Of a stretch of DNA of 64,000 nt, positions 54,918 to 64,000 are shown piece after piece. Position 1 is the stretch's first letter. The number at the start of each line of letters is the position of its first letter. Under the pieces are notes generated by a model, which saw only the letters and a program-made list of their open reading frames with translations, searched no databases and was not told where the DNA came from. Source of the stretch: CAVSVP01 sp963731125 (GTDB taxonomy: Bacteria > Pseudomonadota > Gammaproteobacteria > Competibacterales > Competibacteraceae); the NCBI GenBank assembly GCA_963731125.1, contig CAVSVP010000009.1, forward strand, positions 620,001-684,000, given 5' to 3'. The position numbers were made by a program, and so were the translations under genes.

Positions 54918-56496
54918 GAATTCTCTCCGAATAACGCTATCGACTATTACCTGTAGACTGCATAATTATTGTTTTGTCCCTATGCACCGGAAGCGGAATA
55001 TCGGCAGTGATGTCGTACCGGAGCTTGGGTTGAAAACCTGCCATCAAACGTCACCGCCATAAAGCGCCTCGATCTCGTTGGCGTACATGCGGTAAATATG
55101 GGCACGACGCACCTTCATGGTGGCCGTCACCTCACCATCGTCATGATCCAGTTCCTTGGTAAGGAGGTGGAAGCGTTTGACCTGTTCTACCGATGCTAAC
55201 TGAGCATTGCCGCATTCAATCTCAGCGCCAATCAGTTCGCGCACCTGTTCGCTTTCCGCTAAAGAGCGATAATGCGTGAAGAGAATTTGCCTCTCCTCCG
55301 CCCACTTACCCACCGTCTGGAAATCCAGTTGCACCAGGGCGGCGACATAACGCCGTCTGTCTGCCAGGATGATGCACTCTTTAATGTAGGGACTGGCCTT
55401 CAAGGTGTTTTCGATCTCCGACGGACTTAAGTTTTTGCCACCGTCGGTAATCATGATGTCCTTCATACGGTCCACAATCTTGAGCCGGGTATTCTTCTCC
55501 GTCACAACGTCACCGGTATACAGCCAGCCGTCACGGATAGTGGCGGCTGTCGCTTGCGGATTCTTATAGTAGCCGACGAAGACCATATTGCCGCGGATTT
55601 GCAGTTCCCCCTGCGCGGCAATCCGATGCTCGACGCCCAGGATCGGCTCGCCAACAGTACCGATGCAGATAGCGGTTCGACGTTGTCCAACAATCATCCC
55701 GGTGGATTCGGTCAAACCATAGACCTCCACCAGCGGCACGCCAACAGTCCGAAAAAAGCGCACAATAGCGGGTGAGATAGGAGCCGCTCCCGTCATGGCA
55801 ATCTGTGCACGGCGTAACCCTACATAGTTAAGCAGTGCACGCAACACGAGCCAATAACACAGCCGATAGGTCAATGCTTGAACCGGCGAACGCTGGTCTC
55901 GATCAAGTTCGCAAAACGGCTCGCACAGCGCCAAGGCTTGCTCGACAAGCCAGCGACGCAGCTTACCGGTCTCGCGCAGCTTGACATAAATCGAGGAGTA
56001 CAATTTTTCCCAGATCCTCGGCACACCTAGGAAGACGGTAGGCGCCACGTCGCGCAAGTCTTCTTGCACGGTGCGAACGGATTCCCCAAAGTTAACCTGC
56101 GAGCCGAGATAAATCGGAACGAAGGTCGTCAGCATCTGCTCGGCCACATGACACAGCGGCAGATAGGAAAGGTGGACTGTATTTTCGCTAAGCTCCAGAC
56201 GCTCGATCATTCCCGGTGTCACGCCACGAATATTGCGATAGCTGATCATTGCCCCCTTGGGTTTACCCGTCGAACCCGAGGTGTAAATTATCAGTCCAAT
56301 GTCATCGAGGGATTGGCGCTCCAGAGTCTGCATGACTAAGTGATGCTGAGTCACCTCGTGCTGAAGTCCTAACCGTTCCACGTCAGCGAATGTCGCTATC
56401 CGCTGGAGGGAATCCCCATAGCCGAGGAGGCCCTTAGTTTCCACTACGATGATTCTGCGCAGTCGCGGCAGCTCGTCGAGGGCGGCCAACACTTTG

Positions 56497-58246
56497 CGAC
56501 CTGTACGGTTAGATCAAGCCGCCTTGGTAACGAACTGGAAAGGGATGACCCTGTTTCGCACCCAAGTTCGGGTGGCACCATTGAGAACCACCGCGCTCAG
56601 CGCTGTCAGTGCGTGAGAGCCTGGTTTCGACCAACTCATCCCATGATGCTTTTGGCGGTTGGCAGTGACCAGGTTGTTGGCGCGCTCGACCGGATTGCTG
56701 GAGTTGGGAAGCCCCAACTGGCACCGCAAGGCATAGCAGGGAATCCCGGAGCGGTTACGCTCCAGATACCCGATCAGGCGTTTCATCGCCGCCGGATTCT
56801 TCAACTCCGCCGCGGCGATGGAACGTAAATAGTCCTGTGCTCGGTCAAGCAGCCCGAACCACAGCAGGCCGAGCAACACCTTCAGGTGGCGATTGCGAAT
56901 CTCACGGCCGCGGCAGGCCAGGCTCAATTGCGCTTTGCACTTCTTGACCAGGTGGAACCAATCCAGGATCAGCGACACGGCGGGATGCCAGCTGAAGAAA
57001 CTGACAATGGCCCCCTGCAAGCTGCGTTGGCCATCGGTAAAGAACCGCAGCCGCTGCGCCAGCAGACCATTGGTGAGCAGAAAAGCCAACACGAATCGTA
57101 GCACCTGGCCTACGTCGGCGCCGGTCAGCGTAAAGCGCTGCCCCGGCTGCTCGATTTGCGCCACCGTAGTGTGCACCGTCGGGCGCTGGTTCGCCGTCCA
57201 CGCTGGAGTCTCGGGGCATTCCTCGACGGTCGCGGGCCCTGCCACCGCTTCGGTTTCCACCGCCGCGCCGCCCTGGCGCACCCGTTCCGCCTTCTGCTCC
57301 TTGACCCCGACATCATCCACGGCGATATTGACCGTATCGTGGTGCTGTTCGTAGTCCGCACCGTGGCGCTGTTGCTTGACTGCTTCGATCAGCCCTTCGT
57401 CCAACCCCCGCTGGCGCATGGTTTGCTCGATCACGGCCAGCGCCGCGTTGACCGTCGGTTCGCTCAACCGCGTCGGCACGAACGATTCCACCTCGCCGCA
57501 CAGCGGGGCACTTCGCTCCGGACGGCCGTCGGCGTCGAACCGATGCGACCTCAACACGCGCTCACTGTGACACTCCAGAAACTCGATGACCTGCCGTCCT
57601 TCCCTTTCCGCCCCGTCGCGCAAGCTGTTCAACGGCGTCCCACCAACCGCCTGATGGCGGCTGCGGTTAAAGTGGTCAACCGTCTGGCGGTAGCTGCGTT
57701 GGGTCGCCCCGGTCAGCACGGCCAGTTCCTTGAAACCGGCCGTCGGGTACCACTGCCGCCCCTGACGAGCCGGCCATAACTGCCCGCCCGCAAAGACGAT
57801 CGCATCGGCTTCATCCACCACATCGAATATACCAAACCGAAACCGGCCTACTTCGCCATCCACCCGGTAGTCACTGGCGTGCCGCACCACCCGGCAGACC
57901 CCCCTTTTTCGTCACACACCTCCAGGGCACGCGCCCGGCTCGCCTCTTCCAACACCCCAGCCAAGGCATCCCGCATCGTCGCATAGCTGGCTTCCAAGAC
58001 GCCAGCCTCCAATGCATCGATATCGAATACGCTGCCCGCCTCCAGCACCAGCCGGAACTGACCCGCATCCACGCGGGTGGCAGCCTTATCCGCCGCAACA
58101 CTCGCCTCCGTTGGCTTGATCGTAATCTGCACACACACTTCCAGGTTCTTCATGGCGCGCCCCCCAGGTGACGATTTCAAGGGTGAGATGGCTACTTGTA
58201 AGAATAGTAGCAGGCCTGGGAGGCTTCAATTTAACCGTACAGGTCG
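56497..58246 (-). mobile_element. Complete IS, 1750 bp, ISKra4/ISLre2-like, in the acyl-CoA synthetase
   Basis: Inverted ends CGACCTGTACGGTTA (56497-56511) and TAACCGTACAGGTCG (58232-58246). An 8-bp duplication ACACTTTG is at 56489-56496 and 58247-58254. Removing it rejoins the host frame exactly. Confidence 0.88.
56514..58153 (-). CDS. DDE transposase in two frames (possible programmed frameshift), ISKra4/ISLre2-like
   Basis: The first frame runs from 58153 (MKNLEVCVQITIKPTEAS) to 57848; the second from about 57900 to 56514 (VVRHASDYRVDGEVGRF onward). They meet at GAAAAAGGGGGGTC, a slippery-looking run. The joined protein is about 545 residues. Recognisable segments: VAVDDVGVK-like VNIAVDDVGVKEQK (Asp), LDWFHLVKKCKAQL and NSSNPVERANNLVTANRQKH. 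I am not certain of the family. The frame change may be a programmed shift or an indel. Confidence 0.7.
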
Positions 58247-58741
58247 ACACTTTGTCTGTCTGCTCCTGATCCTCACAAACAACGATCTCCACATCGGCAT
58301 GGCTAAGCACATACGCAGCAATTCCCGCTCTAATCGTAACTTTTTGATTTAGTTATTTATTATATTTTGGCTTTTCGTAATGTTTTCGTTACTGTTTCGG
58401 TGCCGTTATTCTAGTGTGCCTGATTATTCTTTGAAACCGCCACCGGATGTACCCATGAGACACCCTCGACAACGCGCCGCGGCGTTACCGCGGCTAAGAA
58501 AAGATTTATCGACGCCGGGATTATTGCAGGCGATCCGTGGCTGTTTTGAAGCCGTTGTGGATGTGCGCCAGGGGTGTGAGATATCGCTGGTTGATGCGTT
58601 GATGGCGGGCTTGGCAGTGTTTGGTTTGAAGTATCCGTCGCTGCTGAAGTTTGATGAAGGCTATCGCAATGAGGCGGTGATCCGAGCGAATCTGAAGAGT
58701 CTGTATGGGGCGGTGTTTGTCAAGATAGTTGTCGTCTTTTT

Positions 58742-59780
58742 CTATTCGGTCTGTGGTAGACCGGGAACTTTGTCCAGCACCTCAGCGGCTGGGTTAAGCC
58801 ACACCTCCGTCACCGGCTTCCAGTTGCGGATGGCGCCCTGCCAGCGCTCGGGGTGGCGTGCCTTGGCCTGTTCATACACCGCCTCGCGTTGCGCTATGAT
58901 GGCGGCTTCTTGGCCGCTATGGCGTTCGTGCGGGGTCACGAAGCGAATCCGACTATGGCGATGGTCGTGATTGTACCAGGTCACGAACTGCAGTATCCAC
59001 GCACGGGCGGCCTCCAGCGAGGCAAATCCGTGCTCAGGGTATTCCGGCCGATATTTACAGGTCCGAAAGACGGCCTCCGAGAATGGGTTGTCATTGCTCC
59101 CCCGGGGGCGGCTGTAGGAGGTCACGACCCCGAGCCGGTAGAGCGTTTCCAATAAGGCACTGCCCTTCATGGGACTGCCATTATCGGCATGCCGCACCAA
59201 GGGCTGATCCCGGACACTGCTCCACCAGGACCGCCCGGCGCACCACCTCAGCGGCATAGGCTGCACTTTCGCACGCATACACTTCCCAGCCGACGATTTT
59301 GCGGCTATAGAGGTCAATAATGAGATAGAGGTAGAAAAACAGCCCCTTCACTGGGCCTGGCAACCAAGTGATATCCCATGACCAGACCTCGCATGGGCCG
59401 CGGGCACAGTGGCGCGGCGGCGGCGCCGGTGGCCGGGGAGCGCGGCTGCGCCCCCGATGGCGTTGTTCCTCCGCGTCATGCAGAATTCGGTAGAAGGTGG
59501 ATTCCGAGGCCAGGTACTCCCCTTGATCTGCCAAGCGCGGCACGATTTGACTGGGCGGCAACCTGGCAGGCGCAGGGGTATGGCAGGTTGCCAACACCTG
59601 CGCCCGTTCTGCCGCACTGAGTTGATTGGCTGGCGGGGGGCGCGCTGCCGTCGGACGGCCATCGGCCTTGACGGCTTCCCCCTGGGTCCAGCGCTGATAG
59701 GTGCGCAGACTCAGGCCCAGCTGGCGACACGCCGGCGCTAAGCGAGCCCCCTGGCGGTGGGCTTCGGCAATCAGCGCCAC
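58742..59780 (-). pseudogene. IS3 OrfB transposase, frameshifted
   Basis: The first frame (59780-59181) includes CRQLGLSLRTYQRW, VWSWDITWLPGPVKG (first Asp) and YLIIDLYSRKIVGWEVY; the second (to 58742) has RHADNGSPMKG (second Asp) and SNDNPFSEAVFRTCKYRPEYP (Glu). They meet near 59215 with a one-base difference. The frameshift separates catalytic residues, so this copy is inactive unless the indel is an assembly error. Confidence 0.82.
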
Positions 59781-59806
59781 CGCTTGCTGGCGAGCTATCG
59801 GGCTAA

Positions 59807-60307
59807 TCAGACGTCCTCGCTGTCCCCCCAGATGGCCTGGGCTTTTTTTTGGAGCACCAGCAACGCCGCCGCCTCGGCTAAGGCTTTGTCCTTGCGGCGC
59901 AATTCGCGCTCCAGGTCGCGAATCCGCCGTTTATCGGCTTGGGCCTCGCTTAAGGGACGCGCTTTGGGGGAGGGGGCCACCGGATTGGCCTGTTGGCAGG
60001 CCGCACGCCAGGTGGTGATTGGTTCCGGATAGAGCCCGCGCTGACGGCAGTATTCGCCCAATGCCGCCTCATTCAGCGCCGCCGTCTCCACCACGACGGT
60101 AACCTTCTCTTCACTACTCCAGCGGTGTCCCGCCTCCGCCGCCGGCGATGCCGTCAGGCCCCGTTCCCGGCGGGCCTGGCTCCGCCAGCTGTAAAGCGTA
60201 TCCTTGGGAATCCCGCTTTCCTGGGCCAACTGCACCACCTCCACATGCTGCGGGGGTAACCGTTTCTCAATGATGCTGGCCTTAAATTCTGCCGAATAGG
60301 TTCTCAT
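59807..60307 (-). CDS. IS3 OrfA (helix-turn-helix protein)
   Basis: A 166-residue OrfA with the usual start MRTYSAEFKASIIEKRL, helix-turn-helix AQESGIPKDTLYSWRSQARRE, and a C-terminal leucine-zipper-like coiled coil (KRRIRDLERELRRKDKALAEAAALLVLQKK). It ends at GDSEDV near the start of orfB. DNA-binding partner of OrfB in IS3 transposition. Confidence 0.82.
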   Translation of the reverse strand: MRTYSAEFKASIIEKRLPPQHVEVVQLAQESGIPKDTLYSWRSQARRERGLTASPAAEAGHRWSSEEKVTVVVETAALNEAALGEYCRQRGLYPEPITTWRAACQQANPVAPSPKARPLSEAQADKRRIRDLERELRRKDKALAEAAALLVLQKKAQAIWGDSEDV

Positions 60308-61887
60308 CGTCTCTCACCTTCACCCCCTCAATTGACAGTTTACGCTTTCTGTGGGACGACATCTATCCTGCCATAGGGGGGGGTGGAGCGCGCGCCGTGC
60401 GATACGCAGTTACGCACGCGGCTTGATCCGGTGGAGCCGGAGTCGTTGCGCCCGGCGTTTCTCGCGGTGCATCGTCACCTGCAGCGGCACAAAGCGCTCG
60501 AGGCGTACCAGTACTTGGACGGCCATTACTTGGTGTCGATCGATGGCACGGGGCAGTTTGCCTCCAGCGCGATCGGTTGCGCGTAGTGTTGTTGCAAAAC
60601 GACGCAAGGTCAGACGCACTATTATCATCAACTGCTGGGGGCGGTGATCGTACATCCGCAGTTGCGAACGGTGTTGCCGCTGATGCCCGAGGCGATCACG
60701 CGTTGTGACGGAGACACGAAGAATGACTGTGAGCGCACCGCCTCGAAGCGGTTATTGAGTGCGCTGCGTCAGGACCATCCGAAGCTGAAGGTGATTGTTG
60801 TCGAAGACAGCCTGGGCAGTAACGGGCCGCATATTGAGTTACTGGAAGCGCTGCAGATGCGTTATATCATTGGGGTGAAGCCGGGCGATCACGAGGCGCT
60901 GTTTGACGCCGTGCAACAGGCGATGTTACGAGGCGAGTGCCACGAGCACATGCACATCGATGAGCAAGGCGTGGAACACGGCTATCGCTGGGTCAACGGG
61001 CTGTCGCTGAATCAGTCGCATCCGGATCTGAAGGTCAACTTTTTGGAGTACTGGGAGATCAAGGACGGCCAGGAAAGTCTCTGGAGTTGGGTAACCAATA
61101 TTGAGCTGAGCGAAGCCAATGTCGAGGCGGTGATGCGCGGCGGGCGGGCGCGGTGGAAAATCGAGAATGAGACGTTCAATACGCTGAAAAACCAAGGCTA
61201 CGGGCTGGAGCATAACTATGGCCATGGCCAGCAGCACTTAGCGACCGTATTTGCCCTTTTAATGATGTTGGCGTTTTTAGTTGACCAAGCCCAAGAGCTG
61301 GGCTGTCGGCTGTTTCAAGCGGCGCGGGATCGGTTTCGTTCACGCACTTCGCTGTGGGAGCGGCTACGGGCGCTGTTCACCGATTTTTTCATTCCGGATT
61401 GGAAGACGCTATGGGAGGTCATCGCCACCGGCCATGCCGCTACGGTCTTAGCCCCCGATACCTCATAGCCACGTCAAGCCGCGTGCGAGTGTCTTAACCG
61501 AAATTCTTTCAACGATGACCCCAAATGTAGAATCCTTACCCAGCGTATCAGCTTTTCGATACCGGCTGAGGGTAGCGCTTGGGCAAGCGTGGAGCAGCGC
61601 TAATGTGACCAAATTATCGTCCATCGGAGTGCTCAGAGCGGGAATTGCTAGCACATACGCCACTTCCGGGGTCGGACTGGTGGGATAAACCCCGACGGTG
61701 ATCGCCCCGATCAGACCAGCGCCCATCTGGGCCAGAACCCATTCCAGCCGATTTTCCGAGAGTATGGCCAGATGGCTACCCCTTACAAGTGTAGGTTTTT
61801 TGTTGTGGGTGAAAAAGAGCGCTGGTGAGACAGGCATTTTCAGTACATTAGACGGTATTAGGCAGGTCTTTTGTCCGGAGAAATACG

Positions 61888-62266
61888 ATGACTCACCACC
61901 CTGCATTATATTCCTGGATCGATCAGGTCAGCAGCCATTTTCCGCACCTGAGCCAACCGCTGGCCACGGGTTTGGCGTTGTGGAGCTTCGGGATGATCGT
62001 CGCCCGCTCTTGTAGTCTGAGTGCGGTGGCCGGCCTCTTGGGGCCACTGCTGGGGCAGTCCGTCAACACCGTGCGGGAGCGGCTGCGCGATACCTATCGC
62101 GAGGCCACCGCCAAAGCCGGCCAGCAGCGGGCCGAGCTAGAGGTGAGCACCATGTAGGCGCCGTGGCTGAGCTGGGTGCTGGCGGGGTGGTGCGGACAGC
62201 AATTGGCCGTCGCGCTCGATGCCACGACGCTGGGCCAGCGTTTTGTGGTGCTGGCGGTTAGCGTAC
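61888..62266 (+). pseudogene. N-terminal fragment of an IS4-superfamily transposase
   Basis: Starts MTHHPALYSWIDQVSSHFPH with LLGQSVNTVRERLRDTYREA, then an in-frame TAG at about 62155, followed in the same frame by LSWVLAGWCGQQLAVALDATTLGQRF. The first catalytic Asp is probably in ALDATTLGQRF. It ends abruptly at 62266 where a TA site marks another insertion. Its left end, about 61790, cuts the N-terminus of the acyl-CoA synthetase. Confidence 0.75.
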
Positions 62267-62338
62267 TGTAAGTAGTCGGCCATAAGTATTTTAACAAAAG
62301 CAAAAATGAGGTAAACTTATTCTATTTTAGAGTCCCAT

Positions 62339-63751
62339 CATCCGTCACAAGTTAAGAGATTTTTGGAGTTGTCAAGAGGTAGAATAGCGAATTTTTGATG
62401 AAACGGATAACGGCCTGCTGAGAAATGAGCCAAGCGAAGAAGCCGCGTAACGCGGACCCTGTGCGGCGCAAGAATGCGCCGCTGGTGAGCAATGAAGTCA
62501 TCGAGGAGCGGTTGAGGTTGTTGCTGAAGCCGGCCATCCTCGGCCAACAAGGTTATGCCCGGCTGTTGGGGCTGCGCGAGCGGATCTTGAGTTTTCCGGT
62601 GATGGTGGCGGCGGGGTTGACGCTATTGTGGCGCCAGGTGCCGTCGGTGTGTGAACTGACGCGGATGTTGGCGCGCGAGGATTGTCTGTGGGCGGGGCGG
62701 GTGAAAGTCACGCAACAGGCGCTGAACCAGCGGTTTTTGAGCTTTCCGGCGGAGTTGTTTCACCGGGTATTGATGGCGCTGTTGCCGCGCCTGCAGCGCC
62801 GCTGGGCCGAGCGGAGCCGGCCGCTGCCGGCGGCGGTGGGGCGAGCGCGGGAGTTGTTTCGGGAAGTGCTGGTGGTTGACGGCTCGACGTTGGAGGCATT
62901 GTTTCGCAAGCTCAAGGCGTTGGAGGAGCTGGCGCCGGGGACGTTGGCGGGTAAGATCTGTACGGTGATCGACTTGGCCAGTCGCTTACCGCGTTATGTG
63001 TGGTTCACCGACGTGGCGCAAGCGCACGATACGAACTTCCTGGCGCGGGTGTTGAAGGTCTCGCATCAAGGGACGTTGTGGATCTTCGACAGGGGCTTTT
63101 ACGACTTCGGTTTCTTCGAGCAAGTCATCGACCGAGGGGCGGCCTGGATCACCCGCAGCAAGTCCAATCTCGCCTACCGCGTGTCGCAGATCCTGGAACA
63201 GAACGATTTCATCCGCGATCGACTGGTGTCCATCGAGGGCTGCCGCCATCCGCTGCGGTTGGTCGAAATGCGCTTCGAACGACAATGGTATCGCTATTTA
63301 ACCAGTGTGGTGGATCCGACAGTGTTGCCGGCCGAAATCGTGGCGGACCTATATCGGCGGCGCTGGCGAATCGAAGAAGCGTTTTTCATTGTCAAGCGGG
63401 TGCTGAACCTGGCGTACCTGTGGACCGGCTCGGAGAACGGCGTGTTGCTGCAGGTGTGGAGCACGTGGTTGTTCTTTGCGGTGCTGGTCGATCTGGGCGA
63501 CGCGGTGGCCGAGGAGCTGCGCATCGAGTTCGATCAAATTTCGCTGGAGATGCTGATCCGCGGGCTTTACCACTTCTCTGTAGCCTACCAGAACGGGCTG
63601 GCCGATGACCCGGTTAAATACTTTGCGGCGCCGGAAAATCAGGATCTCGGGGTGGTCAAGCGCCGGCGCAAAAAACGGCTGCCAAGGGCGGATCCCCCAC
63701 CGCTGGATGACGACTTGACAATGTTAGATTTTGCTTAACTTGTGAGGAATG
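62339..63751 (+). mobile_element. IS4-family element, complete, 1413 bp
   Basis: Near-matching ends CATCCGTCACAAGTTAAG (from 62339) and CTTAACTTGTGAGGAATG (to 63751), flanked by an 8-bp duplication AGTCCCAT (62331-62338 and 63752-63759). The transposase is intact. Confidence 0.87.
62425..63738 (+). CDS. IS4-family transposase
   Basis: A 437-residue transposase. DDE residues are in VLVVDGSTLEAL, LWIFDRGFYDFGFF and YRRRWRIEEAFFIVKR, the last being the Y-R-E-K signature of IS4. The N-terminus is basic (MSQAKKPRNADPVRRKN). Its stop lies in the right terminal region. Probably active. Confidence 0.88.
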   Translation: MSQAKKPRNADPVRRKNAPLVSNEVIEERLRLLLKPAILGQQGYARLLGLRERILSFPVMVAAGLTLLWRQVPSVCELTRMLAREDCLWAGRVKVTQQALNQRFLSFPAELFHRVLMALLPRLQRRWAERSRPLPAAVGRARELFREVLVVDGSTLEALFRKLKALEELAPGTLAGKICTVIDLASRLPRYVWFTDVAQAHDTNFLARVLKVSHQGTLWIFDRGFYDFGFFEQVIDRGAAWITRSKSNLAYRVSQILEQNDFIRDRLVSIEGCRHPLRLVEMRFERQWYRYLTSVVDPTVLPAEIVADLYRRRWRIEEAFFIVKRVLNLAYLWTGSENGVLLQVWSTWLFFAVLVDLGDAVAEELRIEFDQISLEMLIRGLYHFSVAYQNGLADDPVKYFAAPENQDLGVVKRRRKKRLPRADPPPLDDDLTMLDFA

Positions 63752-63777
63752 AGTCCCATTGTTGTGATAGGCCACTG

Positions 63778-64000
63778 ATGCTATTGGTAACCCCCCTGAG
63801 CGAGCCCGAGAAGGTGACGCTACAAGAGATGCACCAACACCACCCGTTTCATTGGACACGGATGCGCGCGCATGCGATTTTGCTGAGTGCGTCGGGTTAT
63901 CGGGTTCAAGCGATCGCGGCGATCTATGGGGTGTGTCGCCAGACGGTCTCAAGTTGGCTGAAAGCGTGGGCACGTCGGGGGTTAGTGGGGTTACTGGATC
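63778..64000 (+). CDS. IS630-type transposase, N-terminal part only
   Basis: Seventy-four codons to the window edge: MLLVTPLSEPEKVTLQEM, then RMRAHAILLSASGYRVQAIA and VCRQTVSSWLKAWARRG, a helix-turn-helix typical of IS630 transposases. The catalytic domain lies beyond the window. Confidence 0.8.
   Translation, partial: MLLVTPLSEPEKVTLQEMHQHHPFHWTRMRAHAILLSASGYRVQAIAAIYGVCRQTVSSWLKAWARRGLVGLLD

Larger units (their letters stand above)
58716..60381 (-). mobile_element. IS3-family element nested in the IS4-like transposase
   Basis: Two overlapping-type genes (orfA, orfB) on the minus strand. The ends carry imperfect repeats GATAG-N-TGTCGTC (left, about 58723-58735) and its complement (right, 60351-60366 area). 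A 4-bp duplication GGTG (58712-58715 and 60382-60385) restores the host frame GCG GTG GAG. The outer edges are less certain than for the other elements. Confidence 0.72.
58380..61468 (+). pseudogene. IS4-like transposase, interrupted by IS3 and carrying a nonsense codon
   Basis: Parts 58380-58715 and 60386-61468 rejoin as SLYGAVERAPCDTQLRTRLD. Catalytic segments: YLVSIDGTGQF, VIVVEDSLGSNGPH and RWKIENETFNTLKNQGYGLEHNYGHG. An in-frame TAG at about 60584 (IGCA-stop) interrupts the same frame, which then continues TTQGQTHYYHQLLG. So the gene was inactive, or became so, apart from the insertion. Confidence 0.85.
58317..61649 (+). mobile_element. IS4-like element (about 1.66 kb) carrying a nested IS3
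   Basis: Perfect 15-bp ends AGCAATTCCCGCTCT (58317-58331) and AGAGCGGGAATTGCT (61635-61649), with an 11-bp duplication AGCACATACGC (58306-58316 and 61650-61660), a size typical of IS4. Length without the nested IS3 and its duplication is about 1663 bp. About 165 bp at the right end are non-coding. Confidence 0.87.
55044..61795 (-). pseudogene. Long-chain acyl-CoA synthetase (AMP-forming), broken into three pieces
   Basis: Pieces on the minus strand: N-terminal fragment about 61795-61661 (GSHLAILSENRLEWVLAQM), a short middle piece 58316-58247 (AYVLSHADVEIVV, then QEQTDKV), and the C-terminal part 56496-55044. They join in frame as PEVAYVLSHADVEIVV and TDKVLAALDEL once IS copies and duplications are removed. 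The C-terminal part has the AMP-binding motif IIYTSGSTGKPKGA, VYGLTESTG, DGWLYTGDVV and the terminal Lys region GEVTATMKVRR. It matches the bacterial FadD15-like group. The N-terminus beyond SEN is lost to or hidden beyond the IS at 61.8 kb. Confidence 0.9.
62268..64000 (+). mobile_element. IS630-like element, left part, interrupted by an IS4 and cut by the window end
   Basis: The left end begins after a TA (GTACTGTA-AGTAGTCGGCC), typical of IS630 target choice. After removal of the IS4 (62339-63751) with its 8-bp duplication, the leader runs on to an ATG at 63778 that encodes an IS630-type N-terminus. The right end is outside the window. Confidence 0.65.

Noticed and set aside
1..64000. tRNA or rRNA genes
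   Set aside because: No cloverleaf-like segment or rRNA signature was noticed on either strand; a dedicated scan would be needed to exclude them fully.

Overview
The window looks like a gammaproteobacterial chromosome segment of moderate GC. The best taxonomic clue is the rhodanese(yibN)-secB-gpsA gene order, supported by a coupled folD-folC pair, a psp-type envelope gene and a yhhQ transporter. I cannot name the genus. The segment is heavily loaded with insertion sequences and decaying genes.

Layout. 1-12 kb is mostly intact housekeeping: two M14-like aspartoacylase paralogues, pspA with a YiaAB-type membrane protein, an EF-G paralogue, a coiled-coil membrane protein, folD-folC, an ArsR regulator, then yibN, secB and gpsA. 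12.4-15.3 kb is an IS1634-like element inserted in the left end of an IS701-like element. 15.6-18.5 kb holds alkB, a queuosine-precursor transporter, an SprT protease and a lipoprotein. 18.7-21.1 kb (minus strand) is a complete bufferin operon: bufA (precursor peptide), bufB (MNIO/DUF692), bufC (DUF2063) and doxX. 21.8-34.9 kb is a sugar/redox locus: SDR, cyclase-family hydrolase, GMC oxidoreductase, MGH1-like glucosidase and a DoxX-DoxX-NDH-2 fusion in one minus-strand unit, and aquaporin-SDR in a second. Each unit is preceded by a sequence fitting the sigma-54 consensus with exact spacing, and a divergent sigma-54 activator (GAF-PAS-AAA+-HTH) sits next to the first.

35-48 kb is a type I restriction-modification operon (hsdM, hsdS, DUF3800, unknown 166-aa protein, hsdR) that is visibly broken. 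hsdS is split by an IS66-type element that itself carries an IS701-like element, hsdR has a single-base frameshift, and an IS sits exactly on the hsdR stop codon. That last IS contains what I read as a 680-nt ORF-less group II intron between its left end and its transposase gene. 48-55 kb has an alpha/beta hydrolase, a frameshifted SWIM-SNF2 helicase, a GH13 amylase and an exported MsrB. 55-64 kb is one acyl-CoA synthetase gene shattered by stacked insertions: ISKra4/ISLre2-like, IS4-like carrying IS3, then an IS4-like fragment followed by IS630 carrying IS4. Most nesting can be proved from terminal repeats and target duplications, and removing the elements restores reading frames.

The most interesting systems are the bufferin operon, the sigma-54 redox regulon, the intron-in-IS arrangement, and the DUF3800 gene pair embedded in the restriction operon. 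Several genes carry isolated one-base indels, so either the region is eroding or the assembly is imperfectly polished.
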